A DNA stretch of 64,000 nucleotides from Bacillota bacterium (GCA_023439505.1 JAEXNR010000001.1:62001-126000), one strand, 5' to 3'. Shown: positions 31,842 to 41,855, counted from the stretch's first letter. The notes: generated by a model not told the origin, from the letters alone. Numbers and translations: made by a program.

Positions 31842-33518
31842 TCACTTCTTAATCGGGATACACAGGCTTACTGTGGTCCCCACATTGATCAGGGATGTTA
31901 TATTTATACCATAAGGTTCGCCAAAGTATATCTTTATTCTCTGATTTACATTTCTCATTCCAATACTGTCTCCAATACCAAGAATTGTACTATTCATCTT
32001 AAGTCTTATTTTTTCGCAAAGATCCAGTTCCATACCCTTTCCATTATCGTTAATATCAAAGACAATGGTATTGGTACCTTTTCTTCCTGAGATATGAATG
32101 ATGCCTCCTTTCTCAATGCCTTCAAACCCGTGAACAATGCAGTTTTCAATGATGGGTTGAAGAATCAGCTTCACCGTTTTATATCGTATAATTTCCGGAT
32201 CAATTTCCCACTCCACATCGAATTGATTTTTATGCATAATCTTTTGAAGACATACATAGCTTTTCACATTTTCAATTTCCGTGCTTATCGTAACAAATGC
32301 CCCTTTTTCAGACACGCTTGTTTTAAAAAACTCCCCCAATGCCGATACCATTTCACCGATTTCCTCATATCCCTTCATTTGTGACATCCAAAAAACATTA
32401 TCCAGTAAATTATAGAGAAAATGTGGATTGATTCTCTGTTGGAGTGCCACCAGCTCCAATTCCTTTATTCTTGTCCGAAGCATCGTTTCGTTGATCTCTG
32501 TAACATAAGTTTCTTCCAGCACTTCGTTTAGTCTATTTAACATGGAAGTAAATACATTATTTAAAATCTGATGCTCATCTTTCGTATCCGTGTCGATATA
32601 TTCGTCCTTCCTGTCCGGCACCTCATCTTCGTTGATCTGCTCCATTCGACCAAGCAGCCGATTGAGCGGAAGCTTAATGCTCACATTCACCAGATAGATA
32701 ATACTTCCTGAGATAATCAATACCAGAAGGAACATTAACATCGAGGTGACTAATCCATATAAGTCATACTTTTTTCCGGCAAAGGTATTCATCACGGATA
32801 ACCCTGTGTCCGAGATGGGAAGCAGTACGGAGTAAACGGTGTCCTTATGTTCAAACCGCGAACCTGCAACCATTCTGCCTGAGTGGTCCGTAATTGCTAT
32901 CTTTTGCTTCGTCGATCCCACCGCATTGTTAAGTATTTTTTGAATTTCATCGAGATTAATCAGGACTACATATCTGGCCTTAAGACCACTGGAATAATCT
33001 ATCTCGATATTTTCCGACCGGCATAGTACCGTTTTATTGTCATAGTAAAGATAATACCAGCCCTGTTCCTCTTTTAACTGATTTTTAATTTCACTCGTAT
33101 CTATTAATATTTTGCTGTATAAAAATGTGGTCCCATCCTCAAGGATCACTGAGGTATAATCTATCTCACTATGGGTTGACATGATACTGGCTATGGTATT
33201 CTCAATTCGATTTGTCACGCCCTCTGTCTGATATCGGGGCGAGGTTGCATACAAATAGAGGTCCGTCAGGATGTCATTGTTCTCCTTTAAAAACTTAAAT
33301 TTCAATTCCAGCTGATCAAACATGTCATTAACCCTGATATCTGATTCATAGGCAAAATTCTCATAATTACTTTTTAGATTATTGTTATAATAAAAGAATT
33401 CAATGGTCGCACTGATGAAAATCATGGAACAGATCGGGACCACACACAGAATAATAAATGCATAGGAAAGTCGCCTGCGTATCGATATTCTTCTGAGCGT
33501 CTTAACAAATTTGTCCAT
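31842..33518 (-). CDS. YesM-type sensor histidine kinase, intact
   Basis: This kinase has two transmembrane segments (near residues 17-40 and 255-280 of the product) around an extracytoplasmic Cache-like domain. A HAMP linker and the His_kinase domain (LQQRINPHFLYNLLDNVFW, phosphorylated His) follow. The ATPase domain is complete: N-box LQPIIENCIVHGF, G1 DINDNGKGM and G2 SIGMRNVNQRI. An upstream GTG at 33536 is in frame, but the ATG at 33518 lies one base after the TGA of the preceding gene and gives the usual coupled arrangement. It is the second of two tandem YesM genes and the catalytically competent one. Confidence 0.93.
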   Translation of the reverse strand: MDKFVKTLRRISIRRRLSYAFIILCVVPICSMIFISATIEFFYYNNNLKSNYENFAYESDIRVNDMFDQLELKFKFLKENNDILTDLYLYATSPRYQTEGVTNRIENTIASIMSTHSEIDYTSVILEDGTTFLYSKILIDTSEIKNQLKEEQGWYYLYYDNKTVLCRSENIEIDYSSGLKARYVVLINLDEIQKILNNAVGSTKQKIAITDHSGRMVAGSRFEHKDTVYSVLLPISDTGLSVMNTFAGKKYDLYGLVTSMLMFLLVLIISGSIIYLVNVSIKLPLNRLLGRMEQINEDEVPDRKDEYIDTDTKDEHQILNNVFTSMLNRLNEVLEETYVTEINETMLRTRIKELELVALQQRINPHFLYNLLDNVFWMSQMKGYEEIGEMVSALGEFFKTSVSEKGAFVTISTEIENVKSYVCLQKIMHKNQFDVEWEIDPEIIRYKTVKLILQPIIENCIVHGFEGIEKGGIIHISGRKGTNTIVFDINDNGKGMELDLCEKIRLKMNSTILGIGDSIGMRNVNQRIKIYFGEPYGINITSLINVGTTVSLCIPIKK

Positions 33519-33519
33519 A

Positions 33520-35241
33520 TCACTTCTTACCCTCACTTCCGTTTTCCTGGAAAACCGGTATCATTACCCTGATTTCGCTCTGTTCATGATCTAATATAAC
33601 GCCATACCCTTCTCCATAATACAGCGTTAGCCTCTCATCTACACTATTAATTCCCCGCATATCAGGACTTGCTGTATCTACCAGACTGAGAAAGTAGGAT
33701 ACAGCCTGACCTGTCATTACGACCTTGATGGTATCAAACGTTTCAACAACCGCAATATTAAGGATAATCTGCCCCTCTATGTCATCCAGATTCGTAGAGA
33801 TGATATCCTCGACGATTGGGTGAATTGCTAATTTAATAATTTTTGTATTTCGTAAGGACAATGAAACATCCCAGGCGCTTTTAATCCGGTTACCAAAGCG
33901 CTTGTTTTGCAGGAAGATATAATTATTAACGCTTTCAACCTCATTTTCAATGGTTACATACTCTCTTCCCTTCATAATAATTACTCTTAGATAATTGCCC
34001 AACGCACTGACAATTTCACTAATCTCGTCATCACCTTCCAGCTGTCCGTTCCAGTAAATGGACTCCAGGGTATTATATAGAAAATGGGGATTGATCTGCT
34101 GCTGCAATGCAGACAGCTCTGCTTCCTTACGAAGTTCTCTTAGCTTCGTCTCCTGCAGCTTAATTTTATATTGCCGCTGGATTGCCTCCACTAAATTACT
34201 GCTCATTTTATTAAAACCTTCAATTACCGTATGATACTCGTCATCGCCATCATCCTCAACATATTTCTCAACTTCATCCTTATTCATTTCCTCGATTAAC
34301 CGGTTGATCGGTCCCGTAATACTTTTCGTAAATAATATAGCAAAAATCATAGCCAGTACTGCAAAAAGCACCGCTGTAAATAATGTGATTGTAAATTGTA
34401 TAATTGCTGATCTTAGCAAGGTCTGCATCGCAATATGATTTACAATGGTTAAATTTGTGTTTGAAATTGACTTTGAGATGGACACAGAGAGCAATTTATC
34501 TCCGTTAAATGTGGATCCCACCTGCTTTTCATTGGAAGCACTGATAATGATATTATGTTCGTCAATGATCATAACCTCATTTAAAAGATTTGTAACATTT
34601 TCATAACATACCTTATTAAAGTAGGATAGGTCCAGGGCTGCCACGATATTTCCGATGCATTGATCCTCTTTGCTAAAGATTCCTCGGGTCAAAATAACAT
34701 AACTGTTTCTGTCACTTAATACCTCCTTGGGACTCACTGTCATAAATACCCGTCTTGCTTCCTTAGACAAAAGCTTACTTGTAGTAAAGTTGCCATTGGA
34801 TACCGGGGACGGAAAATAAAAATATGTCTGATTTACAGATACCAATTCACAGGTATTAATGGCACCGCTTGCACCAAATGTACTTCCTAGTACCAGTCGT
34901 ATATGATTTTCGATATCACTTTTCTTATTCCAGTCAGCCTGATTATATAACATCAGATCATCTACAATCTCCGGATTGGTTGCTACTTCTTCCAGCAGAT
35001 TCATATGGGAATACATATAATAGGACATATTATTGGCAATCTGGGCTGTGGATTCCTGCAGGAACTTTTTCGCATCCCGTTCATTTTTTGAAAAAGAATA
35101 TACGGCATTATACCCGCCGATTAAGAGGATGGGCAAAACGAACACATAAATAAAACACCGGATCAGGCGTCTGTAAATACCGTATTTATAGAGTTCCTTC
35201 AAACTCCATTCTTTCATCTTTTCTAAAATTCTGCTTATCAT
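33520..35241 (-). CDS. YesM-type sensor kinase with degenerate ATPase domain
   Basis: The architecture matches the neighbouring kinase: transmembrane segments near residues 25-45 and 275-300, an extracytoplasmic domain, HAMP and an intact phospho-acceptor box (LQQQINPHFLYNTLESIYW). The ATPase part has lost its motifs. The N-box reads IHPIVEDIISTNL, so the key Asn is Asp. The G1 DNGxG is replaced by VVMTGQAVS, and G2 is reduced to MRGINSVDERL. It may be phosphorylated in trans by the intact kinase or act as a pseudokinase in a heterodimer. ATG at 35241 has GAGGAG 4 nt upstream; a TTG at 35253 is in frame but less likely. It follows the sugar-binding lipoprotein gene by 12 bp. Confidence 0.88.
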   Translation of the reverse strand: MISRILEKMKEWSLKELYKYGIYRRLIRCFIYVFVLPILLIGGYNAVYSFSKNERDAKKFLQESTAQIANNMSYYMYSHMNLLEEVATNPEIVDDLMLYNQADWNKKSDIENHIRLVLGSTFGASGAINTCELVSVNQTYFYFPSPVSNGNFTTSKLLSKEARRVFMTVSPKEVLSDRNSYVILTRGIFSKEDQCIGNIVAALDLSYFNKVCYENVTNLLNEVMIIDEHNIIISASNEKQVGSTFNGDKLLSVSISKSISNTNLTIVNHIAMQTLLRSAIIQFTITLFTAVLFAVLAMIFAILFTKSITGPINRLIEEMNKDEVEKYVEDDGDDEYHTVIEGFNKMSSNLVEAIQRQYKIKLQETKLRELRKEAELSALQQQINPHFLYNTLESIYWNGQLEGDDEISEIVSALGNYLRVIIMKGREYVTIENEVESVNNYIFLQNKRFGNRIKSAWDVSLSLRNTKIIKLAIHPIVEDIISTNLDDIEGQIILNIAVVETFDTIKVVMTGQAVSYFLSLVDTASPDMRGINSVDERLTLYYGEGYGVILDHEQSEIRVMIPVFQENGSEGKK

Positions 35242-35253
35242 GATGCTCCTCAA

Positions 35254-36357
35254 CTATTTATTGTATTGAAAACCCCATATTTTTTCTGCGATGTACGCCC
35301 AATGTTTAGGATCATTGCTGTTATCCGCATTAATGATATACGGAGGTATGGTGACTTTGGCCTGGTTATCCTGTAATGTGATATCACAGACCTTCCAATA
35401 GGTATCATCGCTGTAATATTTTCCTTCCGGAATCTTTTTTCCCGCAAGAACATAATTAGCAAGCAGATCCACAGTAATATTACCGTATGCAATCACATCC
35501 TGCGCAACTGCACTATCCGCATATCCCCTGTTAATTAAGCCCACGAAATAAGGATCTGCATCAATGGTTACAAGAATGATATGTCCCTCTTTCCAAAACG
35601 GTTCCCAGTGGTTGGATTCCTGTAATGCCTCCACAAGCCCTCTTCCGGGATGTTCACTGGAAGCATGCACCGCATCGATCTGTATTCCTGATTCGAGGGC
35701 TTTTAACAGCTCTTCTTTTACCAATTCCGGTCTTCCTTGCGTAGCTCTGGCAAGATAGGTAATATTGGGATATTGTTGAATCACAGACTCAAAGCCCTCT
35801 TTTCTGAGTCTCCAGGCATTGCTGCTCAATTCTCCATATGCGTTAAAAACGGTGCCCTGGGCTTTACCATACCGTTGGATTAACTGTTCAACAATGGCCT
35901 CTGCCGCCATTTCTCCTGCTTTATAATTGTCAAAACTTACATCAATGGCTAATTTTCCTCCAACCGCATTGGTATCGATGGTACACATTGGAATTCCTGC
36001 TTCATTCCCGCGGCGTATCACTTCCTCTATGGAAATACTGTCAATTGCAGTGGTAATAATTGCATCCGGCTTTTGTTCAATAAAATTCACAATCTGCTGA
36101 TTTTGTCTCAATGGATCGTAATCGGCAACAGAATTTTCGAAGACCCAGCCTCTCTCCTCCACAGCCTTCTTTACCGCCTCATTCATAATGGTATAAAAGT
36201 AGGAATTAAAGCTTTTGTGGGCAAAATCTATCACTACCGGTTTTTCGTTCCCTACCGGAGGCTTTTCCAGTACCCTGGTACCGGGATTTATCTGAGCACA
36301 TGCTGATAACATCATCATGCAGAATATGATTCCCATCATTGTCTTAATGCGTATCAT
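35254..36357 (-). CDS. RbsB-type sugar-binding lipoprotein of the sensory cassette
   Basis: This is a periplasmic-binding-protein fold of the ribose/galactose type (PVVIDFAHKSFNSYFYTIMNEAVKKAVEERG, CTIDTNAVGGKLAIDVSFDNYKAGEMAAE, VTIDADPYFVGLINRGYADSAVAQD). A lipoprotein signal (lipobox LSACA) leads it. The ATG at 36357 has AAAGGTG upstream; an earlier start at 36393 would spoil the signal peptide. It is the first gene of a cassette with two YesM kinases and a YesN regulator and has no permease of its own. I infer that it presents a sugar to the extracellular domains of the kinases, as in the XylFII/LytS-type systems of clostridia. Confidence 0.9.
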   Translation of the reverse strand: MIRIKTMMGIIFCMMMLSACAQINPGTRVLEKPPVGNEKPVVIDFAHKSFNSYFYTIMNEAVKKAVEERGWVFENSVADYDPLRQNQQIVNFIEQKPDAIITTAIDSISIEEVIRRGNEAGIPMCTIDTNAVGGKLAIDVSFDNYKAGEMAAEAIVEQLIQRYGKAQGTVFNAYGELSSNAWRLRKEGFESVIQQYPNITYLARATQGRPELVKEELLKALESGIQIDAVHASSEHPGRGLVEALQESNHWEPFWKEGHIILVTIDADPYFVGLINRGYADSAVAQDVIAYGNITVDLLANYVLAGKKIPEGKYYSDDTYWKVCDITLQDNQAKVTIPPYIINADNSNDPKHWAYIAEKIWGFQYNK

Positions 36358-36421
36358 CTTATCACCTTTCACAAAAGTGCCGGAATTTGGCACGGGATGG
36401 AGAAATTTTTTGTTTATTTTT

Positions 36422-36430
36422 ATTATACCA
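36422..36430 (-). promoter_or_regulatory. Extended -10 promoter of the sugar-sensing cassette
   Basis: TGGTATAAT on the minus strand is an extended -10 element (TGN-TATAAT), and the -35 region (TTTATC, 17 bp upstream) is weak. A small hairpin GTGCC-N7-GGCAC (36377-36393) lies in the leader just before the start codon. Confidence 0.6.
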
Positions 36431-36475
36431 TATTCTTTGTAAATGATAAACAGGATCAGGACATCCTGTATAAAA

Positions 36476-36504
36476 TTAGGATGCCCAATGAATTGAGCAT
36501 CCTA
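36476..36504 (-). terminator. Terminator of the pentose/pentitol operon
   Basis: The stem TTAGGATGC / GCATCCTAA with an 11-nt loop is followed by TTTTAT on the minus strand. It sits just after the kinase gene and before the promoter of the sensing cassette. Confidence 0.8.
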
Positions 36505-36511
36505 ATACTTA

Positions 36512-38191
36512 TCATTTGACAGATGAAATAGCATTATTTTTCATTGCTTTCAACCGCTTCATAACGTCATTTTCACCTTTACCAAAGTAATCATGTAACG
36601 TTTTATATTCTTTAAATAACAGATCGTATCTCTTAACATTATCTGCATTTGGCATATAAACCTTATCCTGTAATCTGGACATACGCAAGGATGCTTCTTC
36701 AATGGTATCATATCCGCCTCTGGATGTTCCGGCTGCAACCGCTCCAAATAATGCAGCACCCAGCGCCGGAGCCTGCTTCGATGCCGAAATACGGATCTCT
36801 TTATTGGTTACATCAGCGTAGATCTGCATCATTAATTCGCTTTTTCTTGCAATTCCTCCGGCTGCATAAAGCTCCTCGATGGGAACACCACCCTCTTCAA
36901 AAGCTTCGATAATAATTCTTGTTCCAAAAGCCGTAGCTTCAATCAAAGCACGATAGATTTCTTCCGGTTTGGTCTGGAGTGTTGCGCCGATCAGTAATCC
37001 GGTAAGATCTGCATCTGTTAAGATACTGCGGTTTCCGTTCCACCAATCCAATGCGATGAGACCGCTTTCTCCCGGGAGCTGTTTTTTTACTTTCTCTTCA
37101 AACAGCTGATGAATGCTGACTCCCTTTTCGGCCGCCTCTTTGACATAAGCTTCGGGTGCACAATTTCTCACAAACCAGTCAAAGTGGTCTCCAACGCAAG
37201 CCTGGCCCGCCTCATAGGCATAATATCCCGGAATTACGCCATCTTCTACCACCCCGCCGACACCGGGAATAAAGTGTTCCTCCTTACTCATCATGATATG
37301 ACAGGTACTTGTTCCCATGATCATGAGCATCTTTCCAGGTTCAGTTATTCTGACGGCCGGTAATGCAACATGAGCGTCAATATTAGCAACCGCTACCGGT
37401 GTTCCCTCCAAAAGTCCTGTTAATTCGGCGCTTTCCCTGGTAAGATATCCTGCACAGTCTGTTGTCGCATATATGTCCGCTCTTAGCTTTTCCTCGGCAA
37501 AATTCTCCATCTCCGGATACAATGCCCCAAAGAATTCCTTACTGGGATAGCCATCTTTTTTAGACCAGACAGCCTTATATCCCGCCTGGCACAAGCTGCG
37601 TTTCTCTTCTCCTACCAACATCCTGACAATCCAGTCACCGGCCTCTATAAATCCATCCATTGCCTGATAGAGTTCCGGATCTTCATGAAGAATCTGCATT
37701 GCTTTTGGAACAACCCATTCAGAAGACATTCTGTCCCCGTAACGTCCCATGAATTTCTCCTGTCTTTGATGGGCGATCTCATTAAACCGGTCTGCCTCTC
37801 CCTGTGCTGCATGATGTTTCCACAGCTTGACATAAGCATGGGGTCTGTCTTTAAATTCTTCCAGGAAACACAACGGTGTTCCATTCTGATCTATCGGAAG
37901 TACGGTACAGGAAGTAAAGTCAACGCCGATTCCTATAATTTGTTCTTTCGTTACCTTACCAAGGCTAAGTACCTCGGGAATTGCACTGCGAAGCACCTCC
38001 AGATAATCCTGGGGATGCTGCAATGCAGTCTCAGGGGCCAGACGTCTGGATGAGCCCGGTAAATATTGATCCATAACTCCATGCGAATATTCCAGCATGG
38101 TACAGCAGATTTCTTCTCCTGTTTCAACATCCACCAATACTACACGTCCGGATAAAGTGCCATAATCGATACCGATGGTATATTTTTTCAT
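36512..38191 (-). CDS. araB: FGGY-family kinase, L-ribulokinase type
   Basis: This 559-residue sugar kinase resembles the AraB branch of the FGGY family in length and in segments such as GIDYGTLSGRVVLVDV, EYSHGVMDQYLPGS, GVDFTSCTVLPID and ALDWWNGNRS. The ATP-site ATAFGTRIIIEAF and AAGGIARKSELMMQIYADV are also present. It should phosphorylate L-ribulose or a related ketopentose or pentitol. No arabinose isomerase or ribulose-phosphate epimerase gene is nearby; instead two polyol-type dehydrogenases precede it. The ATG at 38191 has AGGAGG 6 nt upstream. It is the last gene of the operon. The family is certain; the exact substrate is not. Confidence 0.9.
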   Translation of the reverse strand: MKKYTIGIDYGTLSGRVVLVDVETGEEICCTMLEYSHGVMDQYLPGSSRRLAPETALQHPQDYLEVLRSAIPEVLSLGKVTKEQIIGIGVDFTSCTVLPIDQNGTPLCFLEEFKDRPHAYVKLWKHHAAQGEADRFNEIAHQRQEKFMGRYGDRMSSEWVVPKAMQILHEDPELYQAMDGFIEAGDWIVRMLVGEEKRSLCQAGYKAVWSKKDGYPSKEFFGALYPEMENFAEEKLRADIYATTDCAGYLTRESAELTGLLEGTPVAVANIDAHVALPAVRITEPGKMLMIMGTSTCHIMMSKEEHFIPGVGGVVEDGVIPGYYAYEAGQACVGDHFDWFVRNCAPEAYVKEAAEKGVSIHQLFEEKVKKQLPGESGLIALDWWNGNRSILTDADLTGLLIGATLQTKPEEIYRALIEATAFGTRIIIEAFEEGGVPIEELYAAGGIARKSELMMQIYADVTNKEIRISASKQAPALGAALFGAVAAGTSRGGYDTIEEASLRMSRLQDKVYMPNADNVKRYDLLFKEYKTLHDYFGKGENDVMKRLKAMKNNAISSVK

Positions 38192-38312
38192 CAAGTTCCT
38201 CCTAATTTACTATCCTTATTATGTCATTACACACGAACTATCCCACTGAACATTTCGCACAGATTTGCTATTAGAACCAGTCAGCTTGTCAGGATCTCTT
38301 TCCCTGCGTATC

Positions 38313-39089
38313 TTAGAAACAGGTAAAGGCTCCATCTATGATAAAATCTGATCCGGTTGTGAAATCACTGGTATCACCTGCAAGATATACCGCAATTGCC
38401 TGAAGCTCATCCGGACGTCCCATTCTTCCCAACGGTGCCATATCGTTCCATTTCTCAATCAATGGCTGAAGGCTCGGAGAATTCAAGGTAAGCTCAGTTC
38501 CGATATATCCGGGGCTGATGCTGTTAACTCTGACATTACGTTTTGCAAACTCTACTGCCATGGATTTGGTTAACTGAATTACCCCAGCTTTTGATGCATT
38601 GTAGGAACATTGGGGCTGAGGTACATTAACGATATGCCCTGACATGGATGCGGTATTAATAATGGAACCTTTTCCCTGCTTTAACATAACTTTGGCAGCT
38701 GCCTGTGATGTTAAGAAAACTCCGGTTAAATTGATGTCGATTACTTTCTTAAACTGGTCAAGTGTCATCTCTTGTGCCGGAATATTCATACAGATACCCG
38801 CATTGCAAAAAGCAACATCCAGCTTTCCAAACTCCGTTAATATTGTCTCAATCATCTGATCCACTTCCTGCTGATTGGTAACATCGGTTTTAATTGCTAT
38901 GGTCTTTACGCCTGTTGATTCTGCAATTTCCAGCGCTGTTTTTTCCGCTTCCTCTATATCCACATCAACAATAGCAACATGACTGCCTGCTTCAGCAATT
39001 GCAGTTGATATTGCCTTACCAATCCCCCTTGCTCCGCCGGTTACAAATGATACTTTACCATCCAATCTCATTCTTTCCATAATTCCCAT
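38313..39089 (-). CDS. Short-chain dehydrogenase, polyol/ketose type
   Basis: This 258-residue SDR has the Rossmann motif TGGARGIGK, the NAG segment (FCNAGIC) and a Ser-Tyr-Lys catalytic set (NTASMSG, YNASK). The C-terminus is SDFIIDGAF. Asp in VDVDIEEAEK after beta-2 suggests NAD(H). Its style matches sorbose/xylulose reductases and arabinitol or mannitol 2-dehydrogenases. It lies between the transporter permease and the ribulokinase-type kinase, so it probably converts a sugar alcohol to a ketose, or the reverse. RBS AGGAG 9 nt before the ATG. Confidence 0.9.
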   Translation of the reverse strand: MGIMERMRLDGKVSFVTGGARGIGKAISTAIAEAGSHVAIVDVDIEEAEKTALEIAESTGVKTIAIKTDVTNQQEVDQMIETILTEFGKLDVAFCNAGICMNIPAQEMTLDQFKKVIDINLTGVFLTSQAAAKVMLKQGKGSIINTASMSGHIVNVPQPQCSYNASKAGVIQLTKSMAVEFAKRNVRVNSISPGYIGTELTLNSPSLQPLIEKWNDMAPLGRMGRPDELQAIAVYLAGDTSDFTTGSDFIIDGAFTCF

Positions 39090-39203
39090 AATCTGATTCT
39101 CCTTTAATATTTATGATTGCCGCCGATGCTATCACATCGCAGCTTTTATACTTTTTCTCTCCCGATCCAACTGACCTTATCTCAGACTTCTTAGCTTACT
39201 ATA

Positions 39204-40151
39204 TCAGGTTAATGCACGTTTCTTCTGAAAGCTGTCAAAACCTACCGCCAATGCCAGTACAATACCTTTTACGATCATCTGCATATAAGTACTTACATTC
39301 ATAAGAACCATTCCGTTGGAAAGGATTCCGATAATTAAAACACCGGCAACAACGTTTGACATTTTACCAAAACCACCGGATATGGATACACCACCTAATA
39401 CAACGCAAGTAATAACGTCAAATTCATATCCCATACCGGCGGTAGGCTGTGCAGAATTTGTACGGGAAAGCATTACGATACCGGCAAGCCCTGCAAATAA
39501 TCCGGATAATGCATAAACCAGATACTTGGTACGTCCGACTCTGATACCGGATAACTTAGCAGCTTCTTCATTGCCGCCGACAGCGTAGAAGTAACGACCG
39601 AAATAACTCTTATTTAAGATGAAGGAACCGATTCCAAAGCATACAATCATAATAATTACGGGGACGGGAACAGGTCCGATATAACCCTGTCCGATTACTT
39701 TAAATCTTTCATCAAACCCGTAGATCGGTGTACCGCCGCTGATCAGGTAGGAGGCACCTTCAAAGACGATTTGGGTTGCAAAGGTTGCAATAATTGCAGG
39801 GATCCCAATGGATGAAATCAGAAAACCATTTAACACGCCAACCAACATGGATATAATTAATGCAATAATAACGGATGCGACCATACCAAATCCCATTTTT
39901 ACCATTAAATATGCTGCTACAATATTTACAAGGGTAATAATCGAACCGACAGAAAGATCAATGCCGGCAATCAGGATAACAAAGGTCATACCGATGGAGG
40001 CAATACCAAGCATGGATACCTGACGTGCTATGGTGAATAAATTACTTGATGAAATAAACCTGTGGTTTGCCAGAGAAAATGCAATAAACAATATAATAAA
40101 AACAATCCAGATTGCTTTCTCCTTAAAAATTTTAAGAAAAGTGCTTTTCAT
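39204..40151 (-). CDS. Ribose-type ABC transporter permease
   Basis: This 315-residue permease of the RbsC/CUT2 family has eight or more hydrophobic segments and characteristic stretches (GIASIGMTFVILIAGIDLSVGSI, GLFAGLAGIVMLSRTNSAQPTAGMGYEFDVITCVVLGGVSISGGFG). It would form the membrane channel for a pentose or pentitol. The start has AGGAGG close upstream and lies 10 bp after the ATPase gene. Gene order is binding protein, ATPase, permease, as in many Lachnospiraceae CUT2 systems. Confidence 0.94.
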   Translation of the reverse strand: MKSTFLKIFKEKAIWIVFIILFIAFSLANHRFISSSNLFTIARQVSMLGIASIGMTFVILIAGIDLSVGSIITLVNIVAAYLMVKMGFGMVASVIIALIISMLVGVLNGFLISSIGIPAIIATFATQIVFEGASYLISGGTPIYGFDERFKVIGQGYIGPVPVPVIIMIVCFGIGSFILNKSYFGRYFYAVGGNEEAAKLSGIRVGRTKYLVYALSGLFAGLAGIVMLSRTNSAQPTAGMGYEFDVITCVVLGGVSISGGFGKMSNVVAGVLIIGILSNGMVLMNVSTYMQMIVKGIVLALAVGFDSFQKKRALT

Positions 40152-40161
40152 TATTTACCTC

Positions 40162-41652
40162 CTAAACGGCCGATGCCATTTTCATTATAGTCTGTTGATT
40201 AAATTCTTCTTTGCTTAATTCTCCTGTGATCCGCCCTTCGGCCAAAACTATAATTCGATCCGACATCCCCATCAACTCTTCCATTTCAGACGAAATTAAC
40301 AGAATTGTCTTTCCATTCGCGATTACTTCATTCATCAACTTATAAATTTCTGCTTTTGCACCTACATCAATACCTCGTGTTGGTTCATCAAAGATAATTA
40401 ATTCGGACCTGGCAGCAAGCCACTTCCCGATGATTACCTTTTGCTGATTGCCGCCGCTTAAATTTTTTACCAATTGGTTCAGGGACGGAGTTTTAATTAA
40501 GAGTTCCTCTTCGTATTTTTTAGCATTTTCCAATTCTTTTTTATGATTAATTACCGACGCTTTGGATATCTTCTTGTAGATTGGCATATTAATATTATTT
40601 TTAATAGATACGCCAAGCAAAACACCATGACGTTTTCGATCCTCCGGTAAAAGTGCTATGCCCAGATCGATCGCCTCTCTTGGAGATTTGGGATTGATTT
40701 CTTTCCCGTTAAACAGTATCTTTCCACTTGTCTTTTTTACCGCACCAAAAATCATCTGTACAAGTTCCGTACGACCGGCACCTACAAGTCCTCCAAGTCC
40801 AAGAATTTCACCTTTTCTAATCTGTAAGTTTATGTTCTTATCCCCGTTACCGCTTACATTCTGCAATTCCATTATAATATCCTTTTTCTTATCACTTACC
40901 GGTCTGGAAGGATATGTCTCATTCAAGGCACGTCCTACCATCAATTGAATCAGCTCATCCACATGAGAATCTTTCGTAATCAGAGTTTTAATATATTCAC
41001 CATCACGCAATACGACGATTCGATCTGACAACCTATATATTTCTTCCAGCCTGTGAGAAATATAGATAATAGACACACCCTTAGATTTTAACAGTTCACA
41101 CACTTTAAACATACTTTCCACTTCCGCAGTCGTAAGAGGTGCAGAAGGTTCATCCATAATTAATACTTTTGCATCCTGTAAAATAGCTTTTGCGATTTCA
41201 ATCATCTGCTGATAACCTACTGTAAGATCCCCCACCAGTGTTTTGGGATTGATCTTAATATTCAGTTGTGCAAATGCTTTCTCCGCTTCTTTTTCCATCG
41301 TCTTCTTGTCAACGACAATACCCTTTTTAATCGGATTTCCCAGAAAGAGGTTTTCCGCAGCCGAAAGACCTTTTACATTATTGAACTCCTGGTAGATAAT
41401 TGCTATCCCGTTTTCTGCGGCCAGCTGAGGTGACATATGAGTAAATTCCTTGCCTTCGATCACTATTTTACCGGAGGTTGGGATAACGGCACCGGAACAG
41501 GTTTTTATCAGCGTGGATTTTCCAGCCCCATTTTCGCCAATCAACGCAAGTATTTCTCCCCTTTTCACTTGAAGAGAGACGTCTTTTAATGCAACGACAC
41601 CGGGATATTCTTTTCTAATATTCTGCAATTCCAAGATATAATCACTATTCAT
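40162..41652 (-). CDS. Ribose-type sugar ABC transporter ATPase
   Basis: This ATPase of the RbsA/MglA family has two nucleotide-binding domains in tandem. Domain 1 shows Walker A GENGAGKSTLIK and Walker B LIMDEPSAPLT. Domain 2 has a divergent P-loop (GLVGAGRTELVQ) and the signature LSGGNQQKVIIGKWLA, with FDEPTRGID. Asymmetry of this sort is normal for the family. The ATG at 41652 has AGGAAA upstream; the ATG at 41664 lacks a site. It energises the adjacent permease. Confidence 0.94.
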   Translation of the reverse strand: MNSDYILELQNIRKEYPGVVALKDVSLQVKRGEILALIGENGAGKSTLIKTCSGAVIPTSGKIVIEGKEFTHMSPQLAAENGIAIIYQEFNNVKGLSAAENLFLGNPIKKGIVVDKKTMEKEAEKAFAQLNIKINPKTLVGDLTVGYQQMIEIAKAILQDAKVLIMDEPSAPLTTAEVESMFKVCELLKSKGVSIIYISHRLEEIYRLSDRIVVLRDGEYIKTLITKDSHVDELIQLMVGRALNETYPSRPVSDKKKDIIMELQNVSGNGDKNINLQIRKGEILGLGGLVGAGRTELVQMIFGAVKKTSGKILFNGKEINPKSPREAIDLGIALLPEDRKRHGVLLGVSIKNNINMPIYKKISKASVINHKKELENAKKYEEELLIKTPSLNQLVKNLSGGNQQKVIIGKWLAARSELIIFDEPTRGIDVGAKAEIYKLMNEVIANGKTILLISSEMEELMGMSDRIIVLAEGRITGELSKEEFNQQTIMKMASAV

Positions 41653-41749
41653 TATTTTCCTCATTTCTGCGCTTTTTTCTTATTGCGCATCTCAAGTCAT
41701 AATGTAAAGCCATTTAGTTGTGCCATAGCACTTATATTTTTACTGACCA

Positions 41750-41778
41750 TTTGAGAAGCCGCAAAGCGGCTTCTCAAA
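41750..41778 (-). promoter_or_regulatory. Hairpin between binding-protein and ATPase genes
   Basis: A perfect 13-bp stem (TTTGAGAAGCCGC / GCGGCTTCTCAAA) with a 3-nt loop is present, without a T-tract on the minus strand. It probably stabilises the upstream binding-protein mRNA or acts as a partial terminator. Confidence 0.7.
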
Positions 41779-41855
41779 GGCAAGTGTGTTGGCTGTCAAT
41801 CTATCAAAAGTTACTTTCTGGCTATCTTAGTTACAACCTGTATGATGACTTTGAA

